The position numbers and the translations under genes were made by a program. Under the pieces are notes generated by a model. It saw only the letters and a program-made list of their open reading frames with translations. It was not told the DNA's origin and ran no database searches. From Acidobacteriota bacterium (lineage in GTDB: Bacteria; Acidobacteriota; Terriglobia; Terriglobales; Acidobacteriaceae), in contig JAKCDN010000023.1 in NCBI GenBank assembly GCA_021841795.1, positions 1-14,601 of the forward strand: 14,601 nt of DNA, written 5' to 3'. Positions 1 to 7,886 of the stretch are shown piece by piece; positions within the stretch are counted from its first letter, which is position 1, and every line of letters starts with the position of its first letter.

Positions 1-1212
1 GACCACGCGGCGCTCTTCAATCTCCGCGATGACCGAAGCGATGAGCATGACCAGCGGCGGCCACACCGGAAAGGTGTAGTACTCCTGGTTGGTGGAGATG
101 GAAAAGAAAAGCAGAGTCCAGGCGGCGAAGAGGCTCAGCAGCCAGATGGTGCGCGTACGGAACTTGACGCGCAGTACGTAGGTGCCCACATCCTCGCGCA
201 TGGCGTTGTCGAGGTAGAAATCGACGGTGTCGCCTGCGGCATGATGAAGATGCTTCAGCCAGCGCCGGCGCGACTTCCACGCCGTGACCAGGGCGGCGGG
301 CAGAAACAGGCTCCACGGGAAGATCCACACCAGATGCGCAAGCCAATACCAGATCGCCGGCATCTTGTTGTAATCGTGGGGATAGCGAAGATTGAAGAAG
401 CGCAGCACGTGCTCGTTGATGAAGTAGAAGTAGAAAAATCCATGCACGTTGCCGATGGTCGGGTGGTTGCCTGCGGGGTGGCCCTGGTCAGGATTCGCCA
501 GGCCGCAGAGAATGTGCCAGGGCGCCGCGATGGCCAGGAACAGCAGGAATCCCGTGACGGGCTTCAGCGCCTTCCAGCGCCGCCATTGGCCGGTAAGCAG
601 CAGGTACGGAATCGCAGCGCCAAAGAAAAAGACCGGCGCAATCAGTCCCTTCGTGAGCAGCGCCAGAGCCACTCCGGCCCAGGCCCAATAGATGAGCAGC
701 GGGCGGTTGTCCTCAAGGGTGACGATCAGCGCGTAAAGCGCCAGCAGAAGAAAGAACGCGAGGATCGCCTCGGGAATGATAAAGCGCGTAAAAAGAAAGC
801 AGCCCACCGAGGTGAGCACGCCAAGACCGGCATAGAAGCCTGCGCGATCGCCCCAGGCGCGGCGCGTCCAGCGCCAGGCGATCCATGTCAGCGCCAGCAT
901 GGCCAGCGCGTTGGGCAGGTGGGTGGCAAAGGTGTTCTGGCCGAAGATGCGGTACATGCCCGCCACCACCCAGTAGGGCAGAGGCGGTTTCTCTATGTAG
1001 CGGATGCCGTTGATCTTTGATGTGATCAGGTTGCCGGTCAGCGCCATGTGCTGCGCCGCCTGCGCATGCGCGGCGTCCACGTCGTCCAGCAGCGGAGGAG
1101 AAAACAGGGCAGCAAAATAAACCGTGATGAAAATGGCTGCGAATACCAGCCATACCGTGCGCACAGAGGGCGCATGTCGAGAACGGTCGTGTGATTGAAT
1201 GTCAGCTTGCAT
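1..1212 (-). CDS. ArnT/GT39-type membrane glycosyltransferase (partial, C-terminus off the left edge)
   Basis: Reading the minus strand from an ATG at 1212 gives 404 uninterrupted codons running off the left edge; the missing end is the C-terminus. The protein looks like the dolichyl-phosphate-mannose mannosyltransferase/ArnT superfamily (GT39/GT83), which moves a sugar from a polyprenyl-phosphate carrier to lipid A or protein on the outer face of the inner membrane. The first membrane segment (about residues 19-37) leads into an acidic loop DDVDAAHA (43-50), placed where the family has its catalytic aspartates. The family-typical EKPPLPYW follows at 74-81, then many hydrophobic segments alternating with aromatic-rich loops. 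Family members are usually 500-600 residues, so roughly 100-200 are missing. No clear ribosome binding site precedes the ATG, and no other in-frame start is close. The acceptor cannot be told from sequence. It sits 172 bp downstream of the SixA-like gene, on the same strand. Confidence 0.85.
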   Translation of the reverse strand, partial: MQADIQSHDRSRHAPSVRTVWLVFAAIFITVYFAALFSPPLLDDVDAAHAQAAQHMALTGNLITSKINGIRYIEKPPLPYWVVAGMYRIFGQNTFATHLPNALAMLALTWIAWRWTRRAWGDRAGFYAGLGVLTSVGCFLFTRFIIPEAILAFFLLLALYALIVTLEDNRPLLIYWAWAGVALALLTKGLIAPVFFFGAAIPYLLLTGQWRRWKALKPVTGFLLFLAIAAPWHILCGLANPDQGHPAGNHPTIGNVHGFFYFYFINEHVLRFFNLRYPHDYNKMPAIWYWLAHLVWIFPWSLFLPAALVTAWKSRRRWLKHLHHAAGDTVDFYLDNAMREDVGTYVLRVKFRTRTIWLLSLFAAWTLLFFSISTNQEYYTFPVWPPLVMLIASVIAEIEERRVV

Positions 1213-1384
1213 TGCGATTTTGGCTGTCTGAACCAGAATAGCAGCCGCGCGGGTTCTATATTTCAAAGAATTACGCCGAATCAGTGACTGCCTGCGCAGA
1301 GACCGGCCGCGGCGGGCGCGTTCATTTCCATAAAACCCGCATCCAATCCTCCCAGCGGCAGGGGATCGTCGATCAATGGGAGTC

Positions 1385-1897
1385 TCATTTGCGCCCGGAC
1401 TTGGCGGCGCTTGCGTAGATCGCGCGTGCGCTGCGCGAGTCCATCAGCAGTTGCAAACGCGGGGGATGGTGCCCCATGTCGACGCGCGCGAAGGATGCTT
1501 TTCTCATGCGAATGGCGGCGCCGCCATTCCCTGTGATCAGCTGGCCCAGAAACTGAAACATGCTGGGATTATGCCCCACCACCAGAACCGCCTCGCGGTC
1601 GGCGTACTTTGCCAGGACCTTCAGGAATTCCGCATAGCTCCCATTCAGTCCCAGTGCCGGGCTGATCTCAACCTTGCCCTCATAGCCCAGTTCCGTGCCC
1701 ACCAGTTGCGCCGTTTGCAGTGATCGCTTCAGGGGGCTGGCAACGATCGTGTCAATCGGCGCCTTGAGTGCGCTCAGGACGCGCGCCATCAACATGCACT
1801 GTTCCTTGCCGTCTTTGATGAGTCCGCGTTTGGCGTCGAGCACAGGATTCTCGCGGGTAGCTCCTGCATTCGCGTGACGCATGAGATAGAGAATCAT
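1385..1897 (-). CDS. sixA: SixA-type phosphohistidine phosphatase (histidine phosphatase superfamily)
   Basis: A 170-residue protein of the histidine phosphatase (phosphoglycerate mutase-like) superfamily. It opens with LMRHANAG (5-12), where Arg7 and His8 correspond to the catalytic RH pair; the usual RHG is RHA, as is common in SixA. SPLKRSLQTA (54-63) supplies the second phosphate-binding arginine, and VGHNPS (107-112) the second catalytic histidine, His109. Size and motif spacing fit SixA, a small cytoplasmic phosphatase that in E. coli dephosphorylates histidine phosphocarriers, such as the ArcB HPt domain or nitrogen-PTS proteins. The substrate here is unknown. No Shine-Dalgarno is obvious before the ATG, but an extended -10 element lies 52 bp upstream, so the gene probably has its own promoter. 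ppk1 is 3.7 kb upstream on the same strand; the phosphate-metabolism link is suggestive only. Confidence 0.88.
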   Translation of the reverse strand: MILYLMRHANAGATRENPVLDAKRGLIKDGKEQCMLMARVLSALKAPIDTIVASPLKRSLQTAQLVGTELGYEGKVEISPALGLNGSYAEFLKVLAKYADREAVLVVGHNPSMFQFLGQLITGNGGAAIRMRKASFARVDMGHHPPRLQLLMDSRSARAIYASAAKSGRK

Positions 1898-1948
1898 GGG
1901 GATGAAAACGGCAGGGATGGAAGGATGCGCCGAACTCCTTGGAGTCTG

Positions 1949-1957
1949 ATTTTAACA
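1949..1957 (-). promoter_or_regulatory. Candidate extended -10 promoter for the SixA gene
   Basis: The minus strand reads TGTTAAAAT here: a TGn extension followed by TAAAAT, five of six matches to the sigma-70 -10 consensus. No good -35 lies 17 bp upstream, as expected of extended -10 promoters. The element ends 52 bp before the SixA-like ATG. A short inverted repeat (ACTCC, TT, GGAGT; 1934-1945) falls where transcription would begin and could be an operator or chance. This is motif matching only. Confidence 0.4.
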
Positions 1958-2053
1958 GATTTGTAACAATGAGCGGCAGCTCCTGTCTCCGGCGGCATGG
2001 CCCGCAAACGAACACGGCTACAGGAGCCAGGCGTTGCCGCAGGGCCTCGGACC

Positions 2054-2737
2054 TCAATCCTTCTTCCAGAGCTCTGCGATGAGCAGGCCGCGCAGAAAAC
2101 TGCGGCGGCCGCGGCGTGTGAAGCCCGCCGCGCGCAAGGCGGCAGCGAAATCGGGCACGCTGCGGACGGTCAGACCGGTAAGCAGAGCGAAACTGCGGTA
2201 GAGAAACCAGACCACAGGCCGCGCCACCCATCGGCCGAATGCTCCTTCGGGGATGGCGAACTCCGAAACGAGCCAGTAGCCCGACTGCGAAAGTGCGCCA
2301 TGCAGTCTCTGGGTGAGCGCGCGGACCTCGGCCTCGGTCAGGCAATCGAGAAAGAAATGGGTCGCAATCAGGTCGCAGGGCGGGTCGGGCGCCTGCCAGG
2401 TGCGTGCATCGGCGTAATGCGCATGCACGCGCGCCGCATGCGGAGCCGCGCGGCGCTTGAGCGCCTGCAGCATGGCCGCGCTGGCATCGACGGCGTCAAT
2501 CTCGATGGCCGGGTTGATGCGCAGCAGTTGCGCGGTGAAGCGCCCGTCGCCGTCGCCCAGTACGATCCCGCGCCGGCAATCGCCGATCTCGCCCAGGAAC
2601 GAACACCGGCAGCGCTGCAGCCAGGGGCCGAACGTGCACCACTCCATCCAGCAGTACAGCCGCGCCAGCTTATCGAAAGCGGGTGTCCGATGCGCCAGTT
2701 TTTTGGGCGCCACCGCCGGTTGTGCGGGCTCGCTCAT
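2054..2737 (-). CDS. Class I SAM-dependent methyltransferase
   Basis: The frame stays open upstream to 2929, but the likely start is the ATG at 2737, giving 227 residues. That ATG overlaps the stop of the UbiA-like gene as ATGA, and the extra upstream residues would overlap that gene and look like no domain. The Rossmann-type SAM-binding core shows motif I at VLGDGDGRF (59-67), the acidic end of strand 2 at IDAVDAS (80-86, Asp84), an Asp at 110 and the post-motif stretch DLIATHFFLDCL (122-133). The N-terminal FDKLARLYCWMEW (21-33) is a familiar opening for small-molecule methyltransferases of the UbiE/MenG style. The hydrophobic C-terminal half (about 170-190) suggests membrane association or a lipid substrate. 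Coupling to a UbiA-like protein hints at methylation of a lipid, quinone or phenolic lipid product; that is inference. A 156-bp gap separates it from SixA downstream. Confidence 0.83.
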   Translation of the reverse strand: MSEPAQPAVAPKKLAHRTPAFDKLARLYCWMEWCTFGPWLQRCRCSFLGEIGDCRRGIVLGDGDGRFTAQLLRINPAIEIDAVDASAAMLQALKRRAAPHAARVHAHYADARTWQAPDPPCDLIATHFFLDCLTEAEVRALTQRLHGALSQSGYWLVSEFAIPEGAFGRWVARPVVWFLYRSFALLTGLTVRSVPDFAAALRAAGFTRRGRRSFLRGLLIAELWKKD

Positions 2738-3723
2738 CGGAAGATCCGGGCGAAGGGAATCAACAGGAGCGGCGTGAGCAACACAAGGTCTGCCGCTGTG
2801 CGCAGAGCAAGCGCGGAAAAACCCTTGCGGTGTTCGTTGAGCAGCGTCAGGAGCAGGGAACTTGCGCCTGCGGCCATAAGCAGCGCCGCCGGGCGCGGGT
2901 GCGCTGGGGCAAACGTCGCGGCGACGCACAGGTTGAAGACCGACAGAAGCACGCTGGCAATGAGAATGGATCCTGGCCTTGCCTGCTGCGGGCGCACTGT
3001 GTCCTTCCGGTTTGAATGCATTGCCGGCTCAGCCGCTCCCGCAGACTCCCACTGCGCAATGCAACTGCAGTTGAGCCAGGCCAGCGCGGCGTAGTCGAGG
3101 GCGGGAATCCAGAAGCTCCAGAGATTCGGCGCGTCAGCGGCGAGGGTGTGCGGCCTGTGCCAGGCCGGCAGTGCGCAGCCTGCGGTAAAGATGATACCCA
3201 CCAGAAACTCCTTGGCCGGGAGGGATCGAGGCCGGCGGAATCGGAGCCGCCGCTTATGGGGCCGGGAGTGCACTCCGGAAAAGTAGACGAAAGCCGCCGC
3301 GGCGAGCAATGAGTCTCTCTCCCGCGCTATCGGAGGCATGAAGAGAAGGATGATGCCTGCGGCGGCGCAGGCCGCCACGGCCGCCAGAGGCAGCAGCGAG
3401 CGGCGGTGACGCCAGTGAAAGTAGTGACGCTCGCGCAAAGTGTGGCTTGCGCCTTCGCTCATGCCCGCGCGCGCGTCCAGTAAACGATCGCCAACGTAGA
3501 CGCTCCAGGTGACCAGCGCCAAAAGCAGAGGCAGCCAGGCGGGTAAGTGGATATGGCCGGCCCACGCAAATGCCGGCGTCCAGACCACGGCCACCGTTGG
3601 CGCGTCGAGGCTGGCTAAATGCCATAATCCAAGCGCCCGCGGCGCGTCTACGATACGGTGTGTGCTGTCGATGCGATCCGAAACACAGGCTTGTGCCGTT
3701 AATGGGGCAGAGGGAAGCTGCAC
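2734..3723 (-). CDS. UbiA-like polytopic membrane protein (putative prenyltransferase-like)
   Basis: A 329-residue very hydrophobic protein beginning at a GTG (no ATG is available near the N-terminus). I count about seven to nine membrane segments, for example around 42-56, 60-77, 110-130, 136-150, 172-187, 203-222, 252-272, 278-295 and 308-326. The acidic motif VYVGDRLLDA (75-84) places Asp79 and Asp83 at the end of a helix, like the DxxxD Mg-prenyl-diphosphate motif of UbiA aromatic prenyltransferases. KEFLVGIIFTAGCALP (171-186) resembles a later conserved UbiA segment. The second aspartate-rich motif is not convincing, so the match is partial; it may be a divergent UbiA relative or an unrelated membrane protein. 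Its stop codon overlaps the methyltransferase start by 4 bp, implying translational coupling and a shared pathway. A hairpin and a possible TAAAAT -10 precede it. Confidence 0.6.
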   Translation of the reverse strand: MQLPSAPLTAQACVSDRIDSTHRIVDAPRALGLWHLASLDAPTVAVVWTPAFAWAGHIHLPAWLPLLLALVTWSVYVGDRLLDARAGMSEGASHTLRERHYFHWRHRRSLLPLAAVAACAAAGIILLFMPPIARERDSLLAAAAFVYFSGVHSRPHKRRLRFRRPRSLPAKEFLVGIIFTAGCALPAWHRPHTLAADAPNLWSFWIPALDYAALAWLNCSCIAQWESAGAAEPAMHSNRKDTVRPQQARPGSILIASVLLSVFNLCVAATFAPAHPRPAALLMAAGASSLLLTLLNEHRKGFSALALRTAADLVLLTPLLLIPFARIFR

Positions 3724-3730
3724 TGGCTCG

Positions 3731-3736
3731 ATTTTA
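3731..3736 (-). promoter_or_regulatory. Possible -10 element upstream of the UbiA-like gene
   Basis: The minus strand reads TAAAAT, the same hexamer as the candidate element before the SixA gene, ending about 8 bp from the GTG start. The best -35-like hexamer, TTGCTG at 3758-3763, is 21 bp away, longer than ideal. If used, the transcript would have almost no leader, which fits the absence of a Shine-Dalgarno. Weak evidence. Confidence 0.22.
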
Positions 3737-3763
3737 GAAGAATGCGCTGCCGCAGGTCAGCAA

Positions 3764-3802
3764 GTCGGCCAAACGATTGACTCGGAAAATCGTCTGGCCG
3801 AC
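3764..3802 (-). terminator. Strong hairpin between the AsmA and UbiA-like genes
   Basis: The arms GTCGGCCAAACGATT (3764-3778) and AATCGTCTGGCCGAC (3788-3802) pair over 15 positions with a single A/C mismatch around a 9-nt loop. The hairpin starts 34 nt after the AsmA stop codon in the direction of transcription. No T-run follows on either strand, so it is not a textbook Rho-independent terminator. It may be a Rho-assisted terminator, a 3'-end stabilising stem for the AsmA transcript, or a protein-binding inverted repeat upstream of the UbiA-like gene. The stem is certain; its role is not. Confidence 0.5.
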
Positions 3803-3836
3803 GTTGCAGTAACCTCTGCGCCGGACGCCCCGCGTT

Positions 3837-5459
3837 CTATTTGCCAAACAGCCCTTTGAGCGACTTGATGGGATTCTGCATGTTGGATTTGTCCACGATG
3901 CCGCTGGTCGCGCTCTTGAGCATCTTGGTCACGTCGGCGTGGATTGAGGGATTGGATGCGGTTCCAGTGATGATGAGAGGAATGCCTCCGCTGTTTGACC
4001 CGGAGGAGGAATTGGATCCCATCCCAAGGATTCCGCCAACCATGTTTCCCAAAGCGGAGAGCGCGGCGATCCTGGCGGTTAGCTGAAAGTTAAGCGCCTC
4101 TGTGGGCGAGACGGTACCTTGGCCGGTTGCAGAACCGATCCTGGGCACCTCGGCGTCAATGTTGTTGAAGCTGGTGCCCTGCGGCGAGTTATTCACCTCC
4201 GCATACAGCTTTTGAATCTCGGTTCCCCCCGAGGTTCCGCTGATGGGATTGATGCCTTGGATCTTCGAGCCGAGATCGAAGCCGGCGAGTTGGCTGTTGT
4301 CGAGCTCGATCGGGCCGGCGATGGTGAGTGCATCGGCAGGCCCGCTTACCGCAAGGTTGGCGTTAATCGTGCCTCCGCTCAGACGCGAGCCGCTCGGGAG
4401 TGTGACCCCGGCCGCGGGCAGCAGTTGTTCTACCTGATCCACCGGGAGATTGGGCGCGGACAGGTGGAGGTTGACCACGGGCTCGGCGCCGTCATGACGG
4501 AAAGTTCCTGTGATGTGGGCTGCCACGCCTCCGGAGGCGATGGCGAGATCGTTGAGCTGGCCGGAGCGGGTCGATAGGTTGTCCGAGAGATTGAACTCGA
4601 TATCGACGGGCCTTGGAGCCGGGGTTCCATTGCGCGCCAGTTTGAGCTGGGAGGCGGAAGCTTTCCCGGTTGTTGTCAGGCCGCCATCCTTTGACTGGAC
4701 CTGGGCGCTGAAGTCGGCCAGCATGGAGATGCCATAAGTCGGCTGGATGGCGCCCGCGGCAACGGGATTGAAGTGCTTGATGACGAGCGCGGCGTCAAAC
4801 GGGGTTAGCGATGTATCGTTTTGGGCGATCGGCCCCGCGGTCCCCGTCAGGCTCAGCGAGCCGCCATCGGCTACCTGCAGCGACAACTCGAAGGGGAACG
4901 ATTCCGACAGCGATAGATTGCGGATGGTAAGGTTCACATTCGTGCATTGGAAGGGATTCCCCGAGGCGGGCAGCGAAGACAGAGCCGCGCTGCCGTTCTC
5001 AATCTTGAACTGCTCCACGGTGAGCGCCGGAGCGGCGCCGGATTGCTGGCTGCTTGATTGGGAGGCGCCGCTGGCCAGCGATGAAAAATTCCAGGTGCCG
5101 TTGCCGGCATGGATGAGCTGAATCGAGGGTGAGTCAACGATGAAATCCCTGATGTGAAGCTGATGATGAAAAATCAGCGCGCCGAGCTGAACGCCGATGC
5201 GGAGCTCTTTGGCCTGCAGGAACGGCGAAGACGAAAAGTTGGGGTCGTCCGCGATGGAGATGTTGTTCGCCACCAGGCTGCCCGTGAAGACTGACAGGCT
5301 GATATGGCCGAGCGTCACATTGCGCCGCAATGCGCTCGAGAGCTCATTTTGGATTGTAGGGCGAAACGTGTCGGCATTCACAAAGAAAGGAACTAGAACC
5401 AGAATTGCGACGAACACAACGATGGCCGCGGCGGCGATTTTAATCAAATGTTTTTTCAT
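3837..5459 (-). CDS. AsmA-family envelope protein
   Basis: A 540-residue protein with one N-terminal membrane anchor (about 5-27, after MKKHLIK) and a long periplasmic body. The region just after the anchor, including FRPTIQNELSSALRRNVTLG (32-51) and VANNISIADDPNF, is the classic AsmA N-terminal pattern. The body is rich in alternating beta-strand segments and Ser/Asn/Gly, with the repeating L.I..G.. style of AsmA and TamB-like proteins. A Ser/Gly/Asn-rich linker precedes the C-terminal segment ending IKSLKGLFGK. AsmA-like proteins are now viewed as bridge-like lipid carriers between inner and outer membranes; E. coli AsmA has about 617 residues, so this is a shorter relative. The ATG has a good ribosome binding site, GAGGGGG, 8 nt upstream. 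It lies 95 bp downstream of ppk1 and may share its transcript. A strong hairpin follows its stop. Confidence 0.85.
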   Translation of the reverse strand: MKKHLIKIAAAAIVVFVAILVLVPFFVNADTFRPTIQNELSSALRRNVTLGHISLSVFTGSLVANNISIADDPNFSSSPFLQAKELRIGVQLGALIFHHQLHIRDFIVDSPSIQLIHAGNGTWNFSSLASGASQSSSQQSGAAPALTVEQFKIENGSAALSSLPASGNPFQCTNVNLTIRNLSLSESFPFELSLQVADGGSLSLTGTAGPIAQNDTSLTPFDAALVIKHFNPVAAGAIQPTYGISMLADFSAQVQSKDGGLTTTGKASASQLKLARNGTPAPRPVDIEFNLSDNLSTRSGQLNDLAIASGGVAAHITGTFRHDGAEPVVNLHLSAPNLPVDQVEQLLPAAGVTLPSGSRLSGGTINANLAVSGPADALTIAGPIELDNSQLAGFDLGSKIQGINPISGTSGGTEIQKLYAEVNNSPQGTSFNNIDAEVPRIGSATGQGTVSPTEALNFQLTARIAALSALGNMVGGILGMGSNSSSGSNSGGIPLIITGTASNPSIHADVTKMLKSATSGIVDKSNMQNPIKSLKGLFGK

Positions 5460-5467
5460 GAGAATAT

Positions 5468-5474
5468 CCCCCTC
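5468..5474 (-). promoter_or_regulatory. Ribosome binding site for the AsmA gene
   Basis: GAGGGGG on the minus strand, 8 nt before the ATG at 5459. It is the clearest Shine-Dalgarno among the minus-strand genes and fixes the AsmA start. Its neighbours SixA, ppk1 and the UbiA-like gene lack an evident one. Confidence 0.7.
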
Positions 5475-5554
5475 GCAATCGGATTCGCTGGAATTGTACG
5501 CCTAGATGTACGATGCTGGCCTGTGGCCGGTCGTATCGTTTAGATGCTGAAGCG

Positions 5555-7699
5555 TTAATCCGCGGCTTTCGCGGTTTTGTGCACTGTTTTAGGAGTAGGC
5601 GCGGCCGCCGCCGGCAGAAACTCCGGATCTGTCTTGCCTTCGGCGAGATGGATGAGAAAGTCCTGTGCGGAAAATGGCGGACCGTCTTTGATCGGCTTGC
5701 CGGAGCGGATGTAGTTGCCGTCAGGCTGCTGGATGCGCGCCTTTACGGTATCGGCCAGGTACGCGGGCAGAATCTCGTTGTGAATGCGCGCGATGATCGC
5801 CGGGTCTCGCACCGGGAAGACGACCTCGCAGCGTTCGAGGAGGTTGCGGGGCATCCAGTCGGCGGAACCGAGATAGATCTCATCGTTGCCGCCGTTGGCG
5901 AAGTGGAAGATGCGCGAGTGTTCCAGAAAACGCCCGACGATGGAGCGCACGCGGATGCGCTCCGAGAGACCCTTGACGCCGGGCCGCAGAATGCAGAGTC
6001 CGCGCACGATCAGATCGATCTCGACTCCGGCTTGAGAGGCTTGATAAAGCGCCTGGATGATCGATGGCTCCAGGAGCGCGTTCATCTTGGCCACGATATG
6101 CGCGGGACGTCCGCCTTGCGCATGCTCCTGCTCGCGGCGGATAAGGCGCAGAAAACTCTCAGCCATGGTGAGCGGGGCAACAAGCAGCGGCGAGTAGTCG
6201 TCCAGCTCGGCATGAGCCGTAAGGTAGTTGAAGACCATGTGCACCCGCTCGGCAATCTGCGGATCGCTCGTGAGCAGGCTCAGGTCGGTGTAAAAGCGCG
6301 CGGTGTCGGGGTTGTAATTGCCCGTGCCCAGGTGGCAGTAGCGGCGAATTACGCCGTCCTCGTCGTGGCGCACCAGCATCGCGAGTTTGCAGTGGGTCTT
6401 CAATCCAACCACGCCGTGGAAGACCTGCACGCCTGCGTCCTCCATGCTGCGCGCCCAGCGGATATTGGAAGCCTCGTCGAAGCGCGCCATCAGCTCCACC
6501 ACAACCGTGGCCTCTTTGCTTGCGCCGGCTTCCGTCAGCGCCTGGAACATGGGTGAGTCGTGGCTGGTCCGGTACAGCGTCTGCTTCATGGTGACGACGG
6601 CTGGGTCTTTTGCGCCCTGCTGCACGAACTCGACCACCGGCTCGTAGGAGTCGTAAGGATGATGCAGCAGAATGTCGCGCCGGCGCAGTTCCTCGAAGAT
6701 GCCTGTCGATCCCCGGCTCAGCACCAGCGGCCTGGGTGTGAAGGCCTGGAATTTTAGGTCGGGCCGCTGGATATCGCCGTACAGAAACATCAGCCGCGAC
6801 AGATTCACCGGGCCCTCGCAACGGAGAACCTGATCCTCGTCGAGCTCGAAGTTGACACGCAGGCGTTCAACAATCTCCTGATCCGCGCCGGTTTCGATCT
6901 CCAGGCGAACGGCGTCGCCTTTGCGCCGGTTGTGCAGCTCGACGCGAATGGTTTCCAGCAGCGATCGCGCCTCTTCCTCCTCAAAGTAGAGGTTGGAATT
7001 GCGCGTGACACGGAAAGATGCCGAGGCCAGGATCTGGTAGCCGCGGTACATGCCGGCCAGGTGCTGCTCGATCAGATCCTGCAGCAGCAGATAGTCGTGG
7101 TGCCCCTGGCTCGATGGCAGTCGGACAAAGCGCGGAAGCGCGCGTGGCACCGTGACCACGCCCAGCACCTGTGGGCCGGAGCTGCGGCGTTTTGCCCTCA
7201 GCAGCAGCGCCAGGCACAGAGCTTTGTTCAGCACGCGCGGAAAAGGATGCGCCGGATCGATCGAAATGGGGGTAAGCAGGGGATCGACCTCGCGCTGAAA
7301 ATAGCCGCGGGCAAACTCGGTTGCGCTCTCGCTGAGTTCATTCCATGTGAGCAGCCGAATGCCCTGCTTGCGCAGCTCCGGCGCCAGTTGCCTGTTCCAG
7401 CATTGATACTGGGCGGCCACAAACTTGTGAATCTCGGCGGTCAGGATGGCAAGCGACTCCGCTGGACGAAGCCCGTCGTAGCCTGGCTCGCGGTAGCCGT
7501 CCTCGATGCGCTGCATCAGCCCGGCCTGGCGGATCTCTACGTACTCGTCCAGGTTCGATCCGGTGATCGCGAGGAATTTCACGCGTTCGAGAAGAGGGTT
7601 GGTCGCGTCTTCCGCTTCTTCGAGCACACGCCGGTTAAACTGCATCCAGGAATAATCCCGGCCGTTAAAAAGCTCTGTATTCTTTTGACTTCTGGCCAT
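5555..7699 (-). CDS. ppk1: Polyphosphate kinase 1
   Basis: A 714-residue protein matching Ppk1 along its whole length; E. coli PPK has 688. It reversibly moves the terminal phosphate of ATP onto inorganic polyphosphate. The N-terminal helical domain shows SWMQFNRRVLEEAED (17-31) and FLAITGSNLDEYVEIR (42-57), where the asparagine and aspartate/glutamate cluster is typical. The middle domain runs from about 120 to 320. In the two phospholipase D-like catalytic domains, GLKTHCKLAM (432-441) carries the autophosphorylated histidine, His436 (His435 in E. coli), and FLEHSRIFHF (591-600) carries the second conserved histidine, His594. VVVELMARFDE (399-409) and HLGTGNYNP (456-464) are also family landmarks. 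The C-terminal tail beyond about 690 is an Ala/Pro/Lys-rich extension. The gene reads away from the esterase across a 187-bp shared upstream region and is first in the minus-strand series. The enzyme looks intact. Confidence 0.97.
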   Translation of the reverse strand: MARSQKNTELFNGRDYSWMQFNRRVLEEAEDATNPLLERVKFLAITGSNLDEYVEIRQAGLMQRIEDGYREPGYDGLRPAESLAILTAEIHKFVAAQYQCWNRQLAPELRKQGIRLLTWNELSESATEFARGYFQREVDPLLTPISIDPAHPFPRVLNKALCLALLLRAKRRSSGPQVLGVVTVPRALPRFVRLPSSQGHHDYLLLQDLIEQHLAGMYRGYQILASASFRVTRNSNLYFEEEEARSLLETIRVELHNRRKGDAVRLEIETGADQEIVERLRVNFELDEDQVLRCEGPVNLSRLMFLYGDIQRPDLKFQAFTPRPLVLSRGSTGIFEELRRRDILLHHPYDSYEPVVEFVQQGAKDPAVVTMKQTLYRTSHDSPMFQALTEAGASKEATVVVELMARFDEASNIRWARSMEDAGVQVFHGVVGLKTHCKLAMLVRHDEDGVIRRYCHLGTGNYNPDTARFYTDLSLLTSDPQIAERVHMVFNYLTAHAELDDYSPLLVAPLTMAESFLRLIRREQEHAQGGRPAHIVAKMNALLEPSIIQALYQASQAGVEIDLIVRGLCILRPGVKGLSERIRVRSIVGRFLEHSRIFHFANGGNDEIYLGSADWMPRNLLERCEVVFPVRDPAIIARIHNEILPAYLADTVKARIQQPDGNYIRSGKPIKDGPPFSAQDFLIHLAEGKTDPEFLPAAAAPTPKTVHKTAKAAD

Positions 7700-7886
7700 A
7701 CGCGCGGATCGTGAGCCGTGTTGGCAGTCTACAGCGTTTCCATGCCCTCTGGCACCTGCGGCAATCTCCTGAAAGAGGGATTGTCTCCGTCAATCCATGG
7801 TGACAGACCCGGAACGCGGCCATGTTAAACAAAAGAGAAATCAATCTCCGGGAGAAATTTGATAGTCTTTCGACCGTGGGGAACTC
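7700..7886. promoter_or_regulatory. Divergent ppk1/esterase intergenic region with inverted repeats
   Basis: Both promoters for the flanking divergent genes must lie here, but I cannot assign convincing -35/-10 pairs. Visible structure: GGATTG (7778-7783) and CAATCC (7791-7796) form an inverted repeat with a 7-nt spacer. TCTCC-G-GGAGA (7845-7855) is flanked by ATCAA (7840-7844) and TTGAT (7859-7863), making an imperfect palindrome that ends 23 bp before the esterase ATG. The octamer CAATCTCC occurs twice (7762-7769 and 7842-7849). Such sites could bind a regulator; this is unproven. Confidence 0.35.

Noticed and set aside
2054..2929. Longer methyltransferase with an upstream start at 2929
   Set aside because: The extra 64 residues are Arg/Pro-rich, overlap the UbiA-like gene by about 190 bp and match no methyltransferase opening; the ATG at 2737 gives a normal ATGA overlap.
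1997..3094. 365-codon plus-strand frame across the methyltransferase and UbiA-like genes
   Set aside because: Antisense to two genes with clear motifs; the product lacks any domain.
5513..6556. 347-codon plus-strand frame opposite ppk1
   Set aside because: Antisense to the conserved catalytic domains of ppk1.
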